From Vibrio fortis (GTDB taxonomy: Bacteria > Pseudomonadota > Gammaproteobacteria > Enterobacterales > Vibrionaceae), in contig NZ_AP025487.1 of the NCBI RefSeq assembly GCF_024347475.1, positions 1,488,001 to 1,552,000 on the forward strand: DNA of 64,000 nucleotides, read 5' to 3'. The translations under genes were made by a program, and so were the position numbers. A model generated the notes under the pieces. It was not told where the DNA came from. It did not search any database and worked only from the letters and a program-made list of their open reading frames with translations. Position 1 is the first letter of the stretch. The number at the start of each line of letters is the position of its first letter. Positions 29,660-40,228 of this stretch are shown here, piece by piece.

Positions 29660-32266
29660 ATGGCACATACCCCTCAAGCCAAGTATCGTAAAGATTATCA
29701 ATCACCTTCTCATAGTATCTCTGAGATAGACCTAACATTTGACCTATATGACACGGCTTCTATCGTGACAGCTGCTTCTAAGGTAAAGCAAGAAAAGGAA
29801 AGCTCGACTCTGGTACTGGATGGTGAAGGCTTGAAGTTGGTATCAGTATCGGTCAATGGTGCAGAGTGGACTCATTACGAGCAAACAGAAACACAACTAT
29901 CACTGACACAACTTCCGAAAGAGTTCGAATTAACGATCGTGACGGAAGTGAATCCTGAAGGTAATAGTGCACTAGAGGGCTTATATAAGTCGGGCGGCGC
30001 ATTCTGTACTCAGTGTGAAGCGGAAGGTTTCCGTCGTATTACTTATTACATGGACCGTCCTGACGTATTGGCTAAGTTCACAACGACGGTGATTGCTGAT
30101 AAAGCTGAGAATCCATTCCTATTAAGTAATGGTAACCGTATCGACGAAGGCGAAGCAGAGAATGGTCGTCATTGGGTTAAGTGGGAAGACCCACATCCAA
30201 AACCAGCATACCTGTTCGCACTGGTTGCCGGCGACTTTGATGTACTGCGTGACAAATACATCACTCAATCTGGTCGCAACGTTGATTTAGAAATTTTTGT
30301 TGATAAAGGTAATCTAGATCGTGCAAATCACGCGATGGTGTCGTTAGTTAACTCTATGAAATGGGATGAAGAGCGTTTCGACTTAGAATACGACCTAGAT
30401 ATCTACATGATCGTAGCGGTTGATTTCTTCAATATGGGCGCGATGGAGAACAAAGGCCTTAACGTATTTAACTCTAAGTTTGTTTTGGCTAATGACCAGA
30501 CAGCAACGGATACCGATTACCTAGGTATCGAAGCGGTAATTGGCCATGAGTACTTCCATAACTGGACTGGTAACCGCGTTACTTGTCGTGACTGGTTCCA
30601 ATTAAGCCTGAAAGAAGGTCTAACCGTATTCCGCGACCAAGAGTTCTCGTCTGATCTAGGTTCAAGAGCAGTCAATCGTATCAACAACGTTCGTATTATT
30701 CGTGGCCCTCAGTTTGCAGAAGATGCGAGCCCAATGTCTCACCCAATTCGTCCTGAGAAAGTGATTGAAATGAATAACTTCTACACTTTGACGGTTTACG
30801 AAAAGGGTAGCGAAGTGATTCGCATGATTCATACTCTGCTGGGTGAAGAAGGTTTCCAAAAAGGCATGAAGCTTTATTTTGAGCGTCATGATGGCACAGC
30901 AGCGACTTGTGAAGATTTTGTGGCGGCTATGGAAGATGCATCTGGTGTTGATCTGACTCAGTTCCGCTTATGGTACAGCCAATCGGGTACGCCGACTTTA
31001 TCTGTAGAAAGTCACTATGATGCAGAAGCCAAACAATATACGCTGACGACACGTCAACGCACTGAACCAACACATGAGCAATCTGAAAAACAAGCGCTAC
31101 ATATTCCTTTCGACATCGAACTCTACACATCAAACGGTGATGTGATTGAGTTACAATGTAACGGTGAGCAAGTCGGTAATGTGTTAGATGTAAAAGAGGC
31201 GGAGCAAACCTTCGTTTTCGATAACGTTCAAGAGCAACCAATTCCATCACTACTGCGTGAGTTCTCTGCACCTGTGAAACTGGAGTATGATTATTCAGAT
31301 GAAGAACTTATCTTCTTGATGGTTCATGCTCGCAATGAATTCTCTCGTTGGGATGCAGGTCAGATGCTACTAGCGAAGTACATCCGTAACAATGTAGCTA
31401 ATGTACAACAAGGTAAAGAGTTCGAACTTGCTTCATCGGTGATTGATGCGTTCCGTGGTGTATTACTAAGCGAAACACTAGAGCCAGCATTTATTGCAGA
31501 GATGCTTTCTCTACCTAGCCACAATGAAGTGTCAGGTTGGTATGAGCGCGTTGATATCGATGCAATCGCGTCTGTACTTAAATCAATGAAAGTGACACTG
31601 GCTGCTGAACTGCAAGATGAATTAGCAGCGGTATACCATAGTCATGCGTTGAAACAGTACACCATCGATCATGACTCAATCGGTAAGCGTACGTTGCGTA
31701 AAGTCTGCTTGAGCTATCTAGCTCATACAGAGCTTGGTAACGATCTTGCTGTTGAGATGTACGAATCTGCAAACAATATGACCGATTCGATGGCAGCAAT
31801 GGGTGCAGCAAACAGTGCTCAACTTGCATGTCGTGAAACGTTAATGGCTGATTACAGTGATAAGTGGAAACACGATGGTCTAGTAATGGATAAGTGGTTT
31901 GCACTTCAAGGCACCAACCCAAGTAGTGATGCTCTAGAAGTGATCAAGGCGTCGATGTCTCATCAAGCATTTAGTTTGAAGAACCCGAACCGCACACGTA
32001 ACTTGGTTGGCTCATTCCTGAACATGAACCCAGTTCAGTTCCATGATAAGTCAGGTAAAGGCTATGAGTTTGCAGGTGAGATCCTGCGTGAGCTAAACAG
32101 CACCAACCCGCAAGTGGCCTCTCGACTGATTGACCCACTACTTAAGTTTCGTAAGTACGACGAAGAGCGCCAAGCGTTGATCAAAGCGGAACTAGAGACG
32201 TTGAAATCAATGGACAACCTTGCAAAAGACCTGTTTGAGAAAGTGACGAAAGCGCTTGAGGCGTAA
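29660..32266 (+). CDS. pepN: Aminopeptidase N
   Basis: The 868-residue M1 metallopeptidase matches the length of E. coli PepN (870). It has the GAMEN exopeptidase motif (NMGAMENKGLNVF), the zinc site HEYFHNW and the downstream glutamate in LSLKEGLTVFRDQEF. It removes N-terminal residues from peptides in the cytoplasm. A single gene with AAAAGGAAC upstream of the ATG. Confidence 0.95.
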   Translation: MAHTPQAKYRKDYQSPSHSISEIDLTFDLYDTASIVTAASKVKQEKESSTLVLDGEGLKLVSVSVNGAEWTHYEQTETQLSLTQLPKEFELTIVTEVNPEGNSALEGLYKSGGAFCTQCEAEGFRRITYYMDRPDVLAKFTTTVIADKAENPFLLSNGNRIDEGEAENGRHWVKWEDPHPKPAYLFALVAGDFDVLRDKYITQSGRNVDLEIFVDKGNLDRANHAMVSLVNSMKWDEERFDLEYDLDIYMIVAVDFFNMGAMENKGLNVFNSKFVLANDQTATDTDYLGIEAVIGHEYFHNWTGNRVTCRDWFQLSLKEGLTVFRDQEFSSDLGSRAVNRINNVRIIRGPQFAEDASPMSHPIRPEKVIEMNNFYTLTVYEKGSEVIRMIHTLLGEEGFQKGMKLYFERHDGTAATCEDFVAAMEDASGVDLTQFRLWYSQSGTPTLSVESHYDAEAKQYTLTTRQRTEPTHEQSEKQALHIPFDIELYTSNGDVIELQCNGEQVGNVLDVKEAEQTFVFDNVQEQPIPSLLREFSAPVKLEYDYSDEELIFLMVHARNEFSRWDAGQMLLAKYIRNNVANVQQGKEFELASSVIDAFRGVLLSETLEPAFIAEMLSLPSHNEVSGWYERVDIDAIASVLKSMKVTLAAELQDELAAVYHSHALKQYTIDHDSIGKRTLRKVCLSYLAHTELGNDLAVEMYESANNMTDSMAAMGAANSAQLACRETLMADYSDKWKHDGLVMDKWFALQGTNPSSDALEVIKASMSHQAFSLKNPNRTRNLVGSFLNMNPVQFHDKSGKGYEFAGEILRELNSTNPQVASRLIDPLLKFRKYDEERQALIKAELETLKSMDNLAKDLFEKVTKALEA

Positions 32267-32354
32267 TCAAAGTTATTATTCTCTTTCTAACTTTAGCGAG
32301 ATTATCTTCTAACTATACAGCGATAAGCGATATAGTCAGATAATGTTTAAATTT

Positions 32355-32387
32355 AAGCCAGTAATGCTAGTGTATTGCTGGCTTTTT
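32355..32387 (+). terminator. Intrinsic terminator of pepN
   Basis: AAGCCAGTAAT (32355-32365) pairs with ATTGCTGGCTT (32374-32384), with one G-T pair, followed by TTT. It overlaps the first codons of the longest possible frame of the next gene, which supports that gene's internal start. Confidence 0.8.
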
Positions 32388-32437
32388 CATCAAAAGTGCC
32401 GATTTTTCGGGATACTGTTTATTTATACAGGCATCAT

Positions 32438-32656
32438 ATGAACAGCTACCATTTCAGACTTAATATTACTTACCAGCAGTTTTTGGCGAATTATTCCGGC
32501 GCCGCAAGTAACGTACATGTTGTTACAACGACAGGTTTAAGGCTTCAATTGCCTGCAACTCGATTCAGACCATTTCTTACACAAATAGGGGTGAAAGGGC
32601 TGTTTAGACTAACAACTGACCAAAATAATAAGTTTATTAAGTTAGAAGCTCTGTAA
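32438..32656 (+). CDS. DUF2835 family protein
   Basis: The 72-residue protein has the DUF2835 pattern: YHFRLNITYQQFLANYSG, LQLPATRFRPFLT and a GVKGLFRL strand ending in KFIKLEAL. Function is unknown. The ATG at 32438 gives the usual family length; the upstream extension overlaps the pepN terminator. Confidence 0.82.
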   Translation: MNSYHFRLNITYQQFLANYSGAASNVHVVTTTGLRLQLPATRFRPFLTQIGVKGLFRLTTDQNNKFIKLEAL

Positions 32657-32884
32657 GCCTCGCCATAACTAGAGAGTTAAAAGGAATCTTAATCACATAA
32701 TCAAACATTTCACCTCCTACCAGCCCGAAAATTATTAACTATTTTTCAATAATGCTTTTACAATAAATGGATGCATTACCTTTGCTTAACTCGCTTGTGA
32801 AACCAGAGGTTTAGGGCCCTGTTTTTTAGTGAGCTGAGTGATCCCCCTAATAATAAAATACAATTCTAATTGTGGAGTGTGACT

Positions 32885-35800
32885 ATGACCGCACGTGAAA
32901 CTGTGGTTCCAGTTTTGCTTGAAAAAGTGTACAAACTGATTCAAGACAAACTAGACCTTGCTCATCGACCTCTAGTAACTCAACTTGCTCAACACATGTT
33001 TAGTAATGTTTCTCACGACGACCTAATCCAGAGAAACGAATCCGATTTATATGGTGCTGTAGTTAGCTTATGGCATCACATCAATGAGAAGAAAGCCGAC
33101 GATATTTCTGTGCGAGTATTCAATCCGACGGTAAGCCGTCAGGGTTGGCAATCAACGCATACGATTGTTGAAATAGTGGTGCCAGATAGCCCATTTCTTG
33201 TCGACTCAGTAAAAATGGCACTAACACGCCTTGATCTCTCTTCTCACTTAATGCTCCACAACCCAACTCAAATTCTTCGTTCAGACAAAGGCGATGTTGT
33301 CGGTGTTAGCGCTAACGAAGGTGTTTTCCAGTCACTATTCCACATTGAGGTGGACCGTTTAAGCAGTAAAGCTGAGATGACTCAACTTAAAGAAGAGTTA
33401 CTGGCGATCTTCCGCGATACTGGTCTAGTTGTTAACGACTGGATGAAAATGGTTGAGCGACTACAAACCGTCACAGACCAAGTTGAAGCGCAAAAAGATT
33501 CTATTCCAGTTGACGAAAAACGTTTCGAAGAGACGGTTGCGTTTTTGCGTTGGCTAGGTGAGCACAACTTCACTTTCATGGGATACAAAGAGTACGACCT
33601 AGTATCTGTTGATGGTGATACAGTTTTAAAACCAACGGAAGAGCAAGGCCTTGGTTTATTCGCGAACTCAAATCGTGTTCGTGATGTGAAACTGTCTGAA
33701 TTCTCTGATTCGGCAAGACTAGAAGCGAAGAAGCCTTACGTTCTTATTTTAACGAAAGGTAATACAGCGTCACGCATCCACCGTCCGGCGTATACCGATT
33801 ACATCGGCATTAAGAAGTTTGATGAGAATGGTAAAGTGATCGGTGAGCACCGTTTCACAGGTCTATACACATCTGCAGTTTATAACCACACAGTAGAAAC
33901 GATCCCACTCGTGCGAGAGAAGGTAGAGCGTATTCTGGAAGCAAGTGGTTACCGTGAAGGTTCATACTCTTACAAGGCTCTGCACAATATTCTTGAAAAC
34001 TACCCACGCGACGAACTTCTTCAGGCTCGTGAAGAAGAGCTGTTAGAAGTAGGTACGGGTGTCGTTCAGATGCAAGATCGCGATCTGCTGCGTCTGTTTG
34101 TTCGTAAAGACCCGTTTGGCCGTTTCTTCAGCTGTATGGTGTATGTGACTAAAGACAGATACAACACTGAATTGCGTCGTCAAACTCAACGTATTCTTAA
34201 GCAGTACTTTGGCTGTGAGCAAGAAGTAGAGTTCACGACTTATTTCTCTGAAAGCCCACTGGCTAGAACGCATTACATTGTTCGTGTTGATAATAACAAC
34301 ATGGACGTTGACGTTAAGACAATCGAGCAGAATTTAATGGAAGTATCATCGACTTGGGATGACCGCCTATCGGAGTCAATCATTGCAAACTTTGGTGAGA
34401 GCAAAGGACTTCCTCTGTCGAAAGAGTACATGCGTGCATTCCCACGTTCATACAAAGAAGACATGATGCCAGGTTCTGCGGTTGCAGACATTGAGCGTTT
34501 GGAAGCTCTTACTGAAGAAAACAAGCTGGGCATGTTGTTCTACCGCCCACAAGAAGAGGCTGCGGATTCGAAAGCAGTTCGACTAAAGCTTTTCTACCAC
34601 AGTGATGAGCCAATTCACCTTTCAGACGTTATGCCTATGTTGGAAAACCTAGGTCTTCGCGTAATTGGTGAATCTCCTTATGAAGTTCGTAAGACTAACG
34701 GTGTTACTTACTGGATCCTTGATTTCTCAATGCTACATAAGAGCGAAGAGACCATTGATCTTCGTGAAGCGCGTGATCTTTTCCAACAAGCGTTCGCTGC
34801 CATTTGGGCGGGTGAGCTAGAAAGTGATGGCTTTAACCGTCTAGTACTGGGTGCAGGTCTATCAGGTCGTGAAATCTCAATCCTGCGTGCATATGCTCGT
34901 TACATGCGTCAGGTTGGCTTCCCATTCAGTCAGCAGTACATTGAAGAAACACTGTCGCATTACCCTGAACTGGCAAAAGGTCTGGTTAAGCTGTTCGCTA
35001 AGCGTTTTGATCCTAAACACAAGGGCAGCGCGAAAGGTCAACAAGATCTTATTAACACAATCACTGAGCAGTTAGATCATGTAGAGAGCTTGGATGACGA
35101 TCGTATCATTCGTCGCTACATGGAAATGATCAGTGCAACGCTTCGTACTAACTACTACCAAGTAGACGAGAACAAGCAAGCAAAACCATGGCTAGCACTT
35201 AAGATGAAGCCAAGCGAGATCCCTGATATCCCGGCACCAGTACCGGCGTTTGAGATCTTCGTTTACGCACCAGACATTGAAGGTGTTCACCTACGTGGTG
35301 GCAAGGTGGCTCGTGGTGGTCTTCGTTGGTCAGATCGTCAAGAAGATTTCCGTACAGAGATTCTTGGCTTAGTTAAAGCACAACAAGTTAAGAACACCGT
35401 AATCGTTCCAGTTGGCGCGAAAGGTGGTTTCGTATGTAAACGTCAGCACACGATGACTGGCCGCGATGAGATCTTTGCTGAAGGTCAACGCTGTTACAAA
35501 CGTTTCATTCGTGCACTACTGGATGTATCCGATAACATCATTGAAGGTGAAGTTATCCCACCTAAGAATGTTGTTCGTCATGATGAAGATGATCCGTACT
35601 TGGTTGTTGCAGCGGATAAAGGTACTGCGACATTCTCAGATCTCGCAAACTCAGTATCTGCTGAATATAACTTCTGGCTAGGCGATGCATTTGCTTCTGG
35701 TGGTTCTAATGGTTATGACCACAAAGCGATGGGTATCACTGCGAAAGGTGGTTGGGAATCGGTTAAGCGTCACTTCCGTGAAATGGGCATCGACTGTCAA

Positions 35801-37729
35801 ACCACAGACTTCACAGCAATTGGTGTGGGTGATATGGCGGGTGACGTATTTGGTAACGGTATGCTGCTATCTAAGCACATTCGTCTACAAGCTGCGTTTA
35901 ACCACATGCACATCTTCATCGACCCGAATCCAGAATCTGCTAGCAGCTGGGAAGAGCGCAATCGCCTGTTCAATCTGCCTCGTTCTAGCTGGGAAGATTA
36001 CAATAAAGATTTGATTTCTAAGGGTGGTGGTATTTTCTCGCGCCGTTCTAAGTCAATCACTCTTACACCTGAAATCCAAAAGATGCTTGGCACCAAGAAA
36101 GCATCGCTAGCGCCAAATGATTTGATCAAGATGATCCTATCTATGAAGGTCGATCTACTTTGGAACGGTGGTATCGGTACTTATGTGAAGTCTTCAAATG
36201 AGACTCACACTGATGTTGGTGACCGCGCAAACGATGTATTACGTATCGATGGTCGTGACCTACAAGCAAAAGTTGTTGGTGAAGGTGGTAACTTAGGTAT
36301 GACACAACTGGGTCGTATCGAATATGGTCTAGCTGGTGGCCGTGTAAATACTGACTTTGTTGATAACGTTGGTGGTGTTGACTGTTCGGATAACGAAGTA
36401 AACATTAAGATCTTCCTGAACGGCCTAGTATCAAACGGCGATCTAACGGTTAAGCAACGTAACCAAGTACTTGAGTCGATGGAAGACGAAGTCGGCGAGA
36501 TTGTACTTGATGATGCATACTGCCAAGCTGAATCTATCTCTGTAACCGAGCACCAAGGTGTAAGCCTAGTGAAAGAGCAGATTCGCTTTATTCACACTAT
36601 GGAGAAAGCGGGTTACCTCGATCGTGGTCTAGAGTACATCCCAGATGATGAGACACTACTTGAGCGTGAGAAGCAGGGCAATGCACTAACGCGTCCAGAG
36701 CTATCAGTTCTGATTGCGTATGCGAAGATGGTACTGAAAGAAGATCTTGTTTGTGATGAGATTGCGAACGATGAGTTCCATGCTCAGCAACTGATCCAGT
36801 ACTTCCCAACAGAGTTACGCCGTAACTATGTGCAGCACATGGATAACCATCCTCTACGTGCTGAGATCATTGCAACAGCACTAGCTAACCAAATGGTTAA
36901 CGAAATGGGTTGTAACTTCGTGACTCGTTTACAAGAAGAGACGGGCGCAGACATTGTTGACATCGCGAATGCTTACACTGCATCACGCGAGATCTACGGC
37001 TTTGGTGATGTACTTAAGCGTATTCGTGCGCTAGATAACGTTGCGTCGTCTGATGCTCAATACGATCTTATCTTCAATGTTCGTCGAGCGATGCGTCGTA
37101 TTAGCCGCTGGTTATTAAGAAATCGCCCAGGCAAACAGTCTGTGACAGCATTGATTGAGCTGTACCGCGAAGATGTAAATGCAATTACGAAGGTTCTGGA
37201 TGAAACGCTAGTGGCTGCAGAGGTAGAAGAGCACAACTCTGTTGCTAAGGTTTGGATTGAACAAGGTGTTGAAGAAGAACTAGCGAACTCGGTAGCGCGT
37301 CTGTCTAGCCTGTACTCAGCACTGGATATATCCACAGTGGCACGCGAAACGGGTAAAACGGTTGAGCAAGCTTCGAAGTTGTACTTTAACCTTGGTGATC
37401 GTTTGTCGCTGCACTGGTTCTTGAAACAGATCAACAGCCAAGCAGTAGATAACAACTGGCAAGCACTGGCTCGTGCGGCATTCCGTGAAGATCTGGATTG
37501 GCAGCAGCGTCAACTAACTGGTCAGGTTCTAACTTGTGGCTGTGCATCAGACTTGGATGTTATCAAAGCCCTAGACGACTGGATGGAAAGCAACGCTGTG
37601 TCACTGCATCGCTGGGAAAGCATTCTGAATGAGTTTAAAGTTGGCTCAGTTCATGAATTTGCTAAGTTCTCAGTAGCACTACGTGAACTTATGCTTCTTA
37701 ATCTAAATTGTATGTCGAAAGACCAATAA
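32885..37729 (+). CDS. gdhB: NAD-specific glutamate dehydrogenase, large 180-kDa type
   Basis: The ~1614-residue protein has the layout of the L_180 class: about 700 N-terminal residues with ACT-like regulatory segments, the catalytic glutamate dehydrogenase domain (GGKVARGGLRWSDR, VPVGAKGGFVCKR), the NAD-binding part (FTAIGVGDMAGDVFGNGML) and a long C-terminal helical region. It deaminates glutamate to 2-oxoglutarate with NAD in catabolism. ATG at 32885 with GGAG about eight bases upstream is preferred to a TTG five codons earlier. The same neighbourhood occurs in other vibrios (established synteny, from memory). Confidence 0.92.
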   Translation: MTARETVVPVLLEKVYKLIQDKLDLAHRPLVTQLAQHMFSNVSHDDLIQRNESDLYGAVVSLWHHINEKKADDISVRVFNPTVSRQGWQSTHTIVEIVVPDSPFLVDSVKMALTRLDLSSHLMLHNPTQILRSDKGDVVGVSANEGVFQSLFHIEVDRLSSKAEMTQLKEELLAIFRDTGLVVNDWMKMVERLQTVTDQVEAQKDSIPVDEKRFEETVAFLRWLGEHNFTFMGYKEYDLVSVDGDTVLKPTEEQGLGLFANSNRVRDVKLSEFSDSARLEAKKPYVLILTKGNTASRIHRPAYTDYIGIKKFDENGKVIGEHRFTGLYTSAVYNHTVETIPLVREKVERILEASGYREGSYSYKALHNILENYPRDELLQAREEELLEVGTGVVQMQDRDLLRLFVRKDPFGRFFSCMVYVTKDRYNTELRRQTQRILKQYFGCEQEVEFTTYFSESPLARTHYIVRVDNNNMDVDVKTIEQNLMEVSSTWDDRLSESIIANFGESKGLPLSKEYMRAFPRSYKEDMMPGSAVADIERLEALTEENKLGMLFYRPQEEAADSKAVRLKLFYHSDEPIHLSDVMPMLENLGLRVIGESPYEVRKTNGVTYWILDFSMLHKSEETIDLREARDLFQQAFAAIWAGELESDGFNRLVLGAGLSGREISILRAYARYMRQVGFPFSQQYIEETLSHYPELAKGLVKLFAKRFDPKHKGSAKGQQDLINTITEQLDHVESLDDDRIIRRYMEMISATLRTNYYQVDENKQAKPWLALKMKPSEIPDIPAPVPAFEIFVYAPDIEGVHLRGGKVARGGLRWSDRQEDFRTEILGLVKAQQVKNTVIVPVGAKGGFVCKRQHTMTGRDEIFAEGQRCYKRFIRALLDVSDNIIEGEVIPPKNVVRHDEDDPYLVVAADKGTATFSDLANSVSAEYNFWLGDAFASGGSNGYDHKAMGITAKGGWESVKRHFREMGIDCQTTDFTAIGVGDMAGDVFGNGMLLSKHIRLQAAFNHMHIFIDPNPESASSWEERNRLFNLPRSSWEDYNKDLISKGGGIFSRRSKSITLTPEIQKMLGTKKASLAPNDLIKMILSMKVDLLWNGGIGTYVKSSNETHTDVGDRANDVLRIDGRDLQAKVVGEGGNLGMTQLGRIEYGLAGGRVNTDFVDNVGGVDCSDNEVNIKIFLNGLVSNGDLTVKQRNQVLESMEDEVGEIVLDDAYCQAESISVTEHQGVSLVKEQIRFIHTMEKAGYLDRGLEYIPDDETLLEREKQGNALTRPELSVLIAYAKMVLKEDLVCDEIANDEFHAQQLIQYFPTELRRNYVQHMDNHPLRAEIIATALANQMVNEMGCNFVTRLQEETGADIVDIANAYTASREIYGFGDVLKRIRALDNVASSDAQYDLIFNVRRAMRRISRWLLRNRPGKQSVTALIELYREDVNAITKVLDETLVAAEVEEHNSVAKVWIEQGVEEELANSVARLSSLYSALDISTVARETGKTVEQASKLYFNLGDRLSLHWFLKQINSQAVDNNWQALARAAFREDLDWQQRQLTGQVLTCGCASDLDVIKALDDWMESNAVSLHRWESILNEFKVGSVHEFAKFSVALRELMLLNLNCMSKDQ

Positions 37730-37756
37730 GATTTAAGTAGCGTTAATATCGATACG

Positions 37757-37787
37757 AAATGGCAGCAGAGTGTGGCTGCCATTTTTT
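37757..37787 (+). terminator. Intrinsic terminator of the glutamate dehydrogenase gene
   Basis: AAATGGCAGC (37757-37766) pairs with GCTGCCATTT (37775-37784), followed by more T. Confidence 0.88.
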
Positions 37788-37944
37788 GTGTCGAAATAGG
37801 TCAATCTTGTTAATTAGTTTATGTTCCAAGCAGATAGACGATAACGTTTGCTTAATTCATGATACACTTTGTTAAGAATTCGAATTATCTTACCCTTACT
37901 TGTAGTAATAGATTGAATTGTTGGGTAAATAAGTAAATAATATC

Positions 37945-37968
37945 GCCCCGTTTACACGGGGCTTTTTT
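37945..37968 (+). promoter_or_regulatory. Terminator-like hairpin in the pyrD leader (possible attenuator)
   Basis: GCCCCGT (37945-37951) and ACGGGGC (37956-37962) form a stable hairpin with six T, ending six bases before the pyrD ribosome-binding site GGAGG and 14 bases before the ATG. The gdh transcript already ends at 37787, so this second terminator lies inside the pyrD leader. It could control readthrough or shield the ribosome-binding site. Confidence 0.6.
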
Positions 37969-37982
37969 CTATCGGAGGCACA

Positions 37983-38993
37983 ATGCTTTACCGTCTAGCC
38001 AGAACTGGCTTTTTCCAACTTGATGCCGAAAAGGCACATGATCTTGCAATTCAAAACTTCAAGCGTTTCACTGGCACTCCTGTCGATCTGCTTTACCGTC
38101 AACAGCTACCGCATCGACCTGTAGAGGTGATGGGGCTAACGTTCAAAAACCCAGTTGGTCTTGCAGCTGGTTTAGATAAGAACGGTGAGTGTATTGATGC
38201 ATTCGGCGCAATGGGCTTTGGCTTTGTTGAAGTAGGTACTGTTACTCCTCGCCCTCAAGCGGGTAATGACAAACCTCGTCTTTTCCGTCTTGTAGAAGCG
38301 GAAGGTATTATCAACCGTATGGGTTTCAATAACCTGGGTGTAGATAACCTAGTCGAGAACGTTAAGAGAGCTAACTACGATGGCATTCTTGGTATCAACA
38401 TTGGTAAGAACAAAGATACACCGATTGAGAAGGGCGCTGAAGATTATCTAATCTGTATGGAAAAGGTTTATCAGTACGCTGGCTACATTGCTGTAAACAT
38501 CTCCTCACCAAACACACCGGGACTTCGCTCTCTTCAATATGGTGAAGCGCTGGATGAACTTCTAGCTGAGCTAAAAACTAAGCAATCAGAACTAGAGCAA
38601 AAACACGGTAAGTATGTCCCACTTGCACTTAAGATCGCACCGGATCTGAGTGATGATGAAATTAGCCAGATTTGCGAATCGTTGATCAAAAATAAGATCG
38701 ACGGCGTGATCGCGACCAACACAACACTGGATCGCTCAATCGTTGAAGGCATGAAGCATGCTGATGAAGCGGGTGGCTTGAGCGGTCGTCCTGTTCAGTC
38801 TCGCAGCACTGAAGTTGTACGCAAACTTCATGAAGAACTAGGTGATAAGCTTCCTATCATTGGGGTAGGTGGCGTTGATTCATATGTTGCAGCAAAAGAG
38901 AAAATGATGGCGGGCGCTAAGCTTGTTCAAGTTTACTCTGGCTTTATCTACAAAGGTCCGAGCCTTGTGAGTGATATTGTTAAGAATTTATAA
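37983..38993 (+). CDS. pyrD: Dihydroorotate dehydrogenase, class 2 (quinone)
   Basis: The 336-residue protein has the class 2 membrane-associating N-terminal helix, the FMN/substrate motifs [22 protein letters not shown] (catalytic serine region) and the phosphate-binding IGVGGVDS. It oxidises dihydroorotate to orotate at the inner membrane. GGAGG precedes the ATG. It is followed by zapC as in E. coli. Confidence 0.95.
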   Translation: MLYRLARTGFFQLDAEKAHDLAIQNFKRFTGTPVDLLYRQQLPHRPVEVMGLTFKNPVGLAAGLDKNGECIDAFGAMGFGFVEVGTVTPRPQAGNDKPRLFRLVEAEGIINRMGFNNLGVDNLVENVKRANYDGILGINIGKNKDTPIEKGAEDYLICMEKVYQYAGYIAVNISSPNTPGLRSLQYGEALDELLAELKTKQSELEQKHGKYVPLALKIAPDLSDDEISQICESLIKNKIDGVIATNTTLDRSIVEGMKHADEAGGLSGRPVQSRSTEVVRKLHEELGDKLPIIGVGGVDSYVAAKEKMMAGAKLVQVYSGFIYKGPSLVSDIVKNL

Positions 38994-39068
38994 TCGTAAT
39001 AATGCTCATAAAAACAAAACTTGATACGTATCACTAAAAGATACACTGTAACTCGCTGAGTTTTAGAG

Positions 39069-39099
39069 AAAAGAGGAATTTCATTTCCTCTTTTTTTTT
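39069..39099 (+). terminator. Intrinsic terminator of pyrD
   Basis: AAAAGAGGAA (39069-39078) pairs with TTCCTCTTTT (39085-39094) and continues into a run of T to 39099. Confidence 0.9.
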
Positions 39100-39180
39100 G
39101 CCTATTGCTCAGTAAAATTACTGCATTGAAGGGTAATTTTGCGTTTTACCTAATGGAATGCTTCAACAGTGTGAGACGAA

Positions 39181-39732
39181 ATGATGCTTAAACCTAGTGA
39201 TACATGGAGTTGGTACTACGATGAACAGCAATGTTCATTAATGCTAAACCTCGGAGAGGATATGATTTTCAAGACTAACCTCGTCCGCAATAAGCTGGTG
39301 GATTGTGCATTCAAAGAGAATGAATTCACGGTTGACGACGCTTCTTCTTATCAGACCTTCAAAGAACAGATCTCCGGATTAGACCTATCTGAACCTCGTC
39401 AAGCAGAGCTTGCGCTTTACTGCGTTGCTGCCAAGCGCTTTCATAAACCCGTTCAGCCGAAAAGTTGGTTTTTTGAATCACAGATTCAAGGCCATGAATG
39501 CCCAGAAGAGGGTGATATCGTTCGAATGAACAATCAGTACAGTTTGGGTTACTTTATTGTGCTAGAGGTTGGAGAGAACGCGAGTTTGTGCGCCTCGGTA
39601 GACCTTGACGAGTTCAACTTGACCTCATCAAAAGCGCTTCAATTTGGTGATTCCATCAAAGTGATGCACGATAGAATGGTAGACGCCAACGCTATATTGC
39701 ATCATCACCGTCATATAGCGATGGTAGGTTAG
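39181..39732 (+). CDS. zapC: Cell division protein ZapC
   Basis: The 183 residues match ZapC (YcbW) over the whole length: LKPSDTWSWYYDEQQ at the start, AELALYCVAAKRFHKP, PKSWFFES, GENASLC, and ALQFGDSIKVMHDR near the end. ZapC binds FtsZ and bundles protofilaments at the Z-ring. The pyrD-zapC adjacency is the enteric one. Two consecutive ATG codons make the exact start ambiguous by one codon. Confidence 0.9.
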   Translation: MMLKPSDTWSWYYDEQQCSLMLNLGEDMIFKTNLVRNKLVDCAFKENEFTVDDASSYQTFKEQISGLDLSEPRQAELALYCVAAKRFHKPVQPKSWFFESQIQGHECPEEGDIVRMNNQYSLGYFIVLEVGENASLCASVDLDEFNLTSSKALQFGDSIKVMHDRMVDANAILHHHRHIAMVG

Positions 39733-39758
39733 TCAAAAATAACGCTCTCACACTCAAG

Positions 39759-39787
39759 AAAATCGACCTCAGGGTCGATTTTTTTAT
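39759..39787 (+). terminator. Intrinsic terminator of zapC
   Basis: AAAATCGACC (39759-39768) pairs with GGTCGATTTT (39773-39782), followed by T. Confidence 0.88.
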
Positions 39788-40167
39788 ACCCAAAATTCAC
39801 AGTTCCCATCAAACCACTCATAGATAATTTGTCTATGAGCTGCTTTTTTACACAACCAAAGCCTATTTTTTCAACTTAATTTCAACCTGCCTCTGGGGGA
39901 CTTTCCGTAAATAGGGGCGTAAAATTCCCTGTTTAAGTCATTTTGTAACTCAATTTCACTGAGTTATTGTGCTTGGTATATACCAATTTGCAGTGGAATA
40001 AAAATTCAAAACCTTATGGTGGATTGAATATTCGCTGCATAAACTTTTCTTTTGGGTTGTTTTTTGAACGTTCGGCACAGATTGGTCTTGCGAGTTAGCG
40101 AGTGCTTAGCTTTACGAGCAATTGCTGAGCAATTAGGAGGAAGAATCAATGAAAAGATGTGTTTAGA

Positions 40168-40198
40168 GTGACGCTTATTGACTCAAATAAGGTATAAT
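40168..40198 (+). promoter_or_regulatory. Probable rlmL promoter
   Basis: A perfect TATAAT -10 at 40193-40198 lies 30 bases before the rlmL ATG. A GTGACG at 40168-40173 matches four of six -35 positions, but the 19-base spacing is long. Confidence 0.5.
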
Positions 40199-40228
40199 CG
40201 AGCTCATTTTTATCAATAAAAGAACACT

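Larger units (their letters stand above)
39733..40228. other. 496-base region between zapC and rlmL
   Basis: No gene is seen. It holds the zapC terminator, a 7-bp stem TAACTCA/TGAGTTA (39946-39966), a perfect 14-bp palindrome TTGGTATATACCAA (39973-39986) and the rlmL -10 element. The rest is AT-rich without recognisable content. Confidence 0.5.
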
